Both the position numbers and the translations under genes were made by a program. From the NCBI GenBank assembly GCA_029288195.1, contig JARFPR010000016.1:1-8707 (forward strand): a stretch of DNA of 8,707 nt, written 5' to 3'. Below the pieces are notes generated by a model. That model saw only the letters and a list, made by a program, of their open reading frames with translations, had not been told where the DNA came from and did no database searches. This document shows positions 6,604 through 8,707 of this stretch, one piece after another. Positions within the stretch are counted from its first letter, which is position 1. Each line of letters opens with the position of its first letter. The stretch comes from Gammaproteobacteria bacterium. GTDB taxonomy: Bacteria; Pseudomonadota; Gammaproteobacteria; GCA-001735895.

Positions 6604-7799
6604 GGGCGGTCCATCGCTCGCCGGCGCAGCTTCTTGCCACTGTCACCAACCCGGCATTCATAGTAGACACGTAACACCAGTCCGACTGCAAAAGACATAC
6701 TCAGAATGGAGTTACCACCGTAACTGATAAAAGGTAAGGTCAATCCCTTGGTCGGCAAGGCTCCCATATTGACACCGATATTTATCGCTGCCTGCAGCGT
6801 GATCAGCAGCCCGACACCGTAGGCCAGGTAGGCGCCAAATGCCTTATCTTTATGCAACGCCATTTTGGCAATCGAAAAACAACGCAGGGCAAGCAGGGCA
6901 AACAAGCTGATTAAAAAGACCTGCCCGACAACGCCGAATTCTTCGGCAAAAATTGCAAACATAAAATCGGTATGCGCCTCGGGCAGGTAAAACAGCTTCT
7001 GGATACTGCCGCCGAGACCTGTTCCGAACCAACCCCCGCTGCCGATGGCGATTAGAGATTGTGTCAATTGAAAACCACTGTTGAAAGGGTCGGCCCAGGG
7101 ATCGACAAACGACGTGATACGTGCGAGCCGATAGGGCGAGGAAACCGCGAGCAGGCCCATGATACAAAGCGTACCTATGACGAACAGGATGAACTGAAAA
7201 AAACGCACGCCACCGAGAAACATCAATCCGAGTCCGGTCATCAGCAGCACCGCGGCTGCGCCAAAATCGGGCTCTAACACCAGTAAGCCACTGGCCACCG
7301 CGAGAATCAGCATGGGCTTGATAAATCCCATGGTGTTGGTTTGCACTTCTTCGCTGCGCCTAACCAGGTAACCACTGAGGTAAATAATGAGAAACAGCTT
7401 GGCGACTTCCGAGACCTGGAAAGTAAACACACCAAAATTTAGCCAGCGTGTACTGCCATTGACGGTATGGCCGACTCCAGGAATCAATACGCAGGCAAGC
7501 AGTACAATCGAGCCCAGCATCAGCACCATGCCATTTTTCTTCCACACTTCGAGCGGGATTTTGCAGGCAAACCACATCAGGCCAATGCTCAACAGAATTC
7601 GCAAGAACTGGCGCTTGGCAAAATAGAATGGATCGTGGTTTTGCTGATCGGCAATACCTATCGATGCCGATGCCACCATCACCAGGCCGATACTGATCAG
7701 CGTCACGTAGAGCAAAATCGTGAAACGATCATATTCCGGTGCCAGATCAAATCCGGGTTTTACCACTGCGTTGTTGCTTCTGATTGCCTGACTAGTCAT
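6600..7799 (-). CDS. ftsW: FtsW, septal peptidoglycan glycosyltransferase (SEDS family)
   Basis: FtsW is a polytopic inner-membrane SEDS protein that polymerises lipid II at the septum with its partner FtsI. Numbered from the GTG at 7802 (one residue longer than the start chosen here), roughly ten membrane segments are visible between residues 29 and 380. Motifs: VNGSTRWL (114-121), VLEPDFG (175-181), the large periplasmic loop with DPWADPFNSGFQLTQS (234-249) and LPEAHTDF (273-280, whose Asp279 matches the proposed SEDS catalytic aspartate), and LPTKGLTLPFISYGG (349-363). PEAHTDF and DPWADP mark FtsW rather than RodA, which has PERHTDF. The ATG at 7799 is preferred over GTG at 7802 because AAAGGAG (7807-7813) is 7 bases from the ATG and 4 from the GTG. 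That start overlaps the murD stop by 8 bases (ATGACTAG). Confidence 0.97.
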   Translation of the reverse strand: MTSQAIRSNNAVVKPGFDLAPEYDRFTILLYVTLISIGLVMVASASIGIADQQNHDPFYFAKRQFLRILLSIGLMWFACKIPLEVWKKNGMVLMLGSIVLLACVLIPGVGHTVNGSTRWLNFGVFTFQVSEVAKLFLIIYLSGYLVRRSEEVQTNTMGFIKPMLILAVASGLLVLEPDFGAAAVLLMTGLGLMFLGGVRFFQFILFVIGTLCIMGLLAVSSPYRLARITSFVDPWADPFNSGFQLTQSLIAIGSGGWFGTGLGGSIQKLFYLPEAHTDFMFAIFAEEFGVVGQVFLISLFALLALRCFSIAKMALHKDKAFGAYLAYGVGLLITLQAAINIGVNMGALPTKGLTLPFISYGGNSILSMSFAVGLVLRVYYECRVGDSGKKLRRRAMDRP

Positions 7800-8707
7800 C
7801 ACTCAACTCCTTTACACGTTGAATGAAATCGTCGCCGCGAGCTTCAAATTTCGGATACATGTCAAAGCTTGCACAGGCCGGTGCCAACAACACACAGTCG
7901 CCCCTGCTGGCAACCGCGTGAGCACGCTGCACGGCTTCCTGCATGTTGCGAACCCGCTCGATTCGGGTCGCATCCTGCCAGGCGAGTTGCAGTCGGAATG
8001 CGTCCTCGCCAAGTAATAATGCCAATTTGACCTTTTGCTTAATCGTCTCCGACATGAGCGCCATATCGGCACCCTTCGACTGGCCACCGGCGATCAATAC
8101 AACCGGGCGTTCGCGTCCCTCGATCGATGCCTGGGCAGCGCCAATATTGGTTGCCTTGGAATCATTGATCCATTCGACGCCATCGATTTCCGCAACCCAC
8201 TGACCGCGGTGGGGAATGCCGGCAAACTCTTCCATTGCAGAAACTATGGCCTTCCTGGATATGCCGACGCTGTGCGCAATCGCCATCGCTGCCAGGCAGT
8301 TAGCCCAGTTATGGCGTCCGCTCAGCTTGATGTCGTTAACCTCTATCCAGCACTCATCACCATGTGCCAGCCAGTGTCCATTTTTCTCGAGCAACCTGAA
8401 ATCGGCATCCGAATCAGGGTTCAGGCTAAAACTAATATCCCCGGCATCGTGGCGCGTTACTTCATCGTCAAGATTGCTGACACAAATACTGGCGTTATCA
8501 TAAATTTTTAACTTGGTCTGGATATACTCGGCGTATCCCGCGTAACGATCGAGATGGTCTTCACAGAGATTAAGCAGAGCGGCAACCCGGGGTTGCAGCG
8601 AAGTTGTCGTTTCGAGTTGATAGCTCGACAACTCCAGCACGTAGAAATCGGGATTCTGTTCAAGCAAATCCAACGCAGCGGTACCGATGTTGCCACCTAC
8701 CGCAACT
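7792..8707 (-). CDS. murD: UDP-N-acetylmuramoylalanine--D-glutamate ligase MurD, C-terminal part (5' end outside window)
   Basis: MurD is the cytoplasmic Mur ligase that adds D-Glu to UDP-MurNAc-L-Ala using ATP. The reading frame stays open to the window edge, so the visible 304 residues are the central and C-terminal domains; about the first 130 residues, including the ATP-binding GKT loop, are missing. Numbering from the first complete codon: VAVGGNIG (1-8), LELSSYQLETT (24-34), LNLCEDHLDRY (45-55), IKLSGRHN (126-133, with Lys127 equivalent to the carbamylated Lys198 of E. coli), GIPHRGQWV (163-171), WINDSKATN (179-187), AGGQSKGAD (206-214) and LAPACASFD (274-282). These match E. coli MurD in order and spacing, and GGNIG followed by LELSS(F/Y)QLE distinguishes it from MurC/E/F. 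A TTG at 8673 is internal and should not be read as the start. The stop TAG overlaps the ftsW start. Confidence 0.97.
   Translation of the reverse strand, partial: VAVGGNIGTAALDLLEQNPDFYVLELSSYQLETTTSLQPRVAALLNLCEDHLDRYAGYAEYIQTKLKIYDNASICVSNLDDEVTRHDAGDISFSLNPDSDADFRLLEKNGHWLAHGDECWIEVNDIKLSGRHNWANCLAAMAIAHSVGISRKAIVSAMEEFAGIPHRGQWVAEIDGVEWINDSKATNIGAAQASIEGRERPVVLIAGGQSKGADMALMSETIKQKVKLALLLGEDAFRLQLAWQDATRIERVRNMQEAVQRAHAVASRGDCVLLAPACASFDMYPKFEARGDDFIQRVKELSDD
7807..7813 (-). promoter_or_regulatory. Ribosome binding site that decides the ftsW start
   Basis: AAAGGAG is a near-ideal Shine-Dalgarno sequence, 7 bases before ATG 7799 and 4 bases before GTG 7802. It favours MTSQAIRSNN as the N-terminus. 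It lies within the last codons of murD. Confidence 0.75.

Noticed and set aside
7064..7069. TTGACA on the minus strand within ftsW
   Set aside because: Downstream bases at promoter spacing are GC-rich with no -10 match, and the sequence encodes the conserved QLTQS segment.
7860..7865. Perfect TTGACA on the minus strand near the end of murD, upstream of ftsW
   Set aside because: No -10-like hexamer occurs at 16-18 bases spacing (GCTCGC at 17), and the bases encode conserved residues of the CASFDMYP motif of MurD.
8582..8596. GC-rich inverted repeat GCAACCC-G-GGGTTGC in murD
   Set aside because: Only 7 bp with no extension, no T-run, inside a coding sequence; not distinguishable from chance.
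8508..8673. Apparent TTG start of murD at 8673
   Set aside because: The frame remains open upstream to 8707 and encodes the conserved VAVGGNIG segment, so the TTG is an internal leucine codon and the gene is simply cut by the window edge.

Overview
The window holds most of a canonical dcw (division and cell wall) cluster from a non-enteric gammaproteobacterium. All genes lie on the minus strand. In transcription order (right to left) they are murD (5' end cut off by the window), ftsW, murG, murC, murB, ddl, ftsQ, ftsA and the first 66 codons of ftsZ (cut off at base 1). The gammaproteobacterial assignment rests on the close resemblance of the proteins to E. coli MurC/MurG/FtsW/FtsA/FtsZ in motifs and length, and on the FtsQ-FtsA-FtsZ tail of the cluster. 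It is not an enteric: a short type II murB sits between murC and ddl, whereas E. coli keeps a longer type I murB elsewhere. I cannot name the genus.

Layout: murD 7792-8707 (partial), ftsW 6600-7799, murG 5509-6603, murC 4085-5512, murB 3195-4088, ddl 2239-3198, ftsQ 1449-2246, ftsA 221-1456, ftsZ 1-199 (partial). Coding density is essentially complete: seven consecutive junctions overlap, and the only gap is the 21 bases between ftsA and ftsZ. I saw no RNA gene, mobile element, CRISPR array, convincing terminator or convincing promoter, and there is no gene-free stretch to describe.

Together the genes make and use the peptidoglycan precursor. MurB and MurC form UDP-MurNAc-L-Ala, MurD adds D-Glu, Ddl makes D-Ala-D-Ala, MurG converts lipid I to lipid II, FtsW polymerises lipid II at the septum, FtsQ links the divisome parts across the membrane, and FtsA anchors FtsZ to the membrane. 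The arrangement looks like one translationally coupled polycistron.

The region is conserved core genome and I do not find a new biological system in it. The most interesting non-coding signal is a 15-base-pair inverted repeat (one bulged base, two-base centre) inside the 3' end of ftsA, about 105 bases before the ftsZ start. It could be an mRNA structure that sets ftsZ expression apart from the genes upstream. A second pattern is that the overlaps fall into two exact classes: 8 bases before every fts gene (ftsW, ftsQ, ftsA) and 4 bases before every mur/ddl gene.
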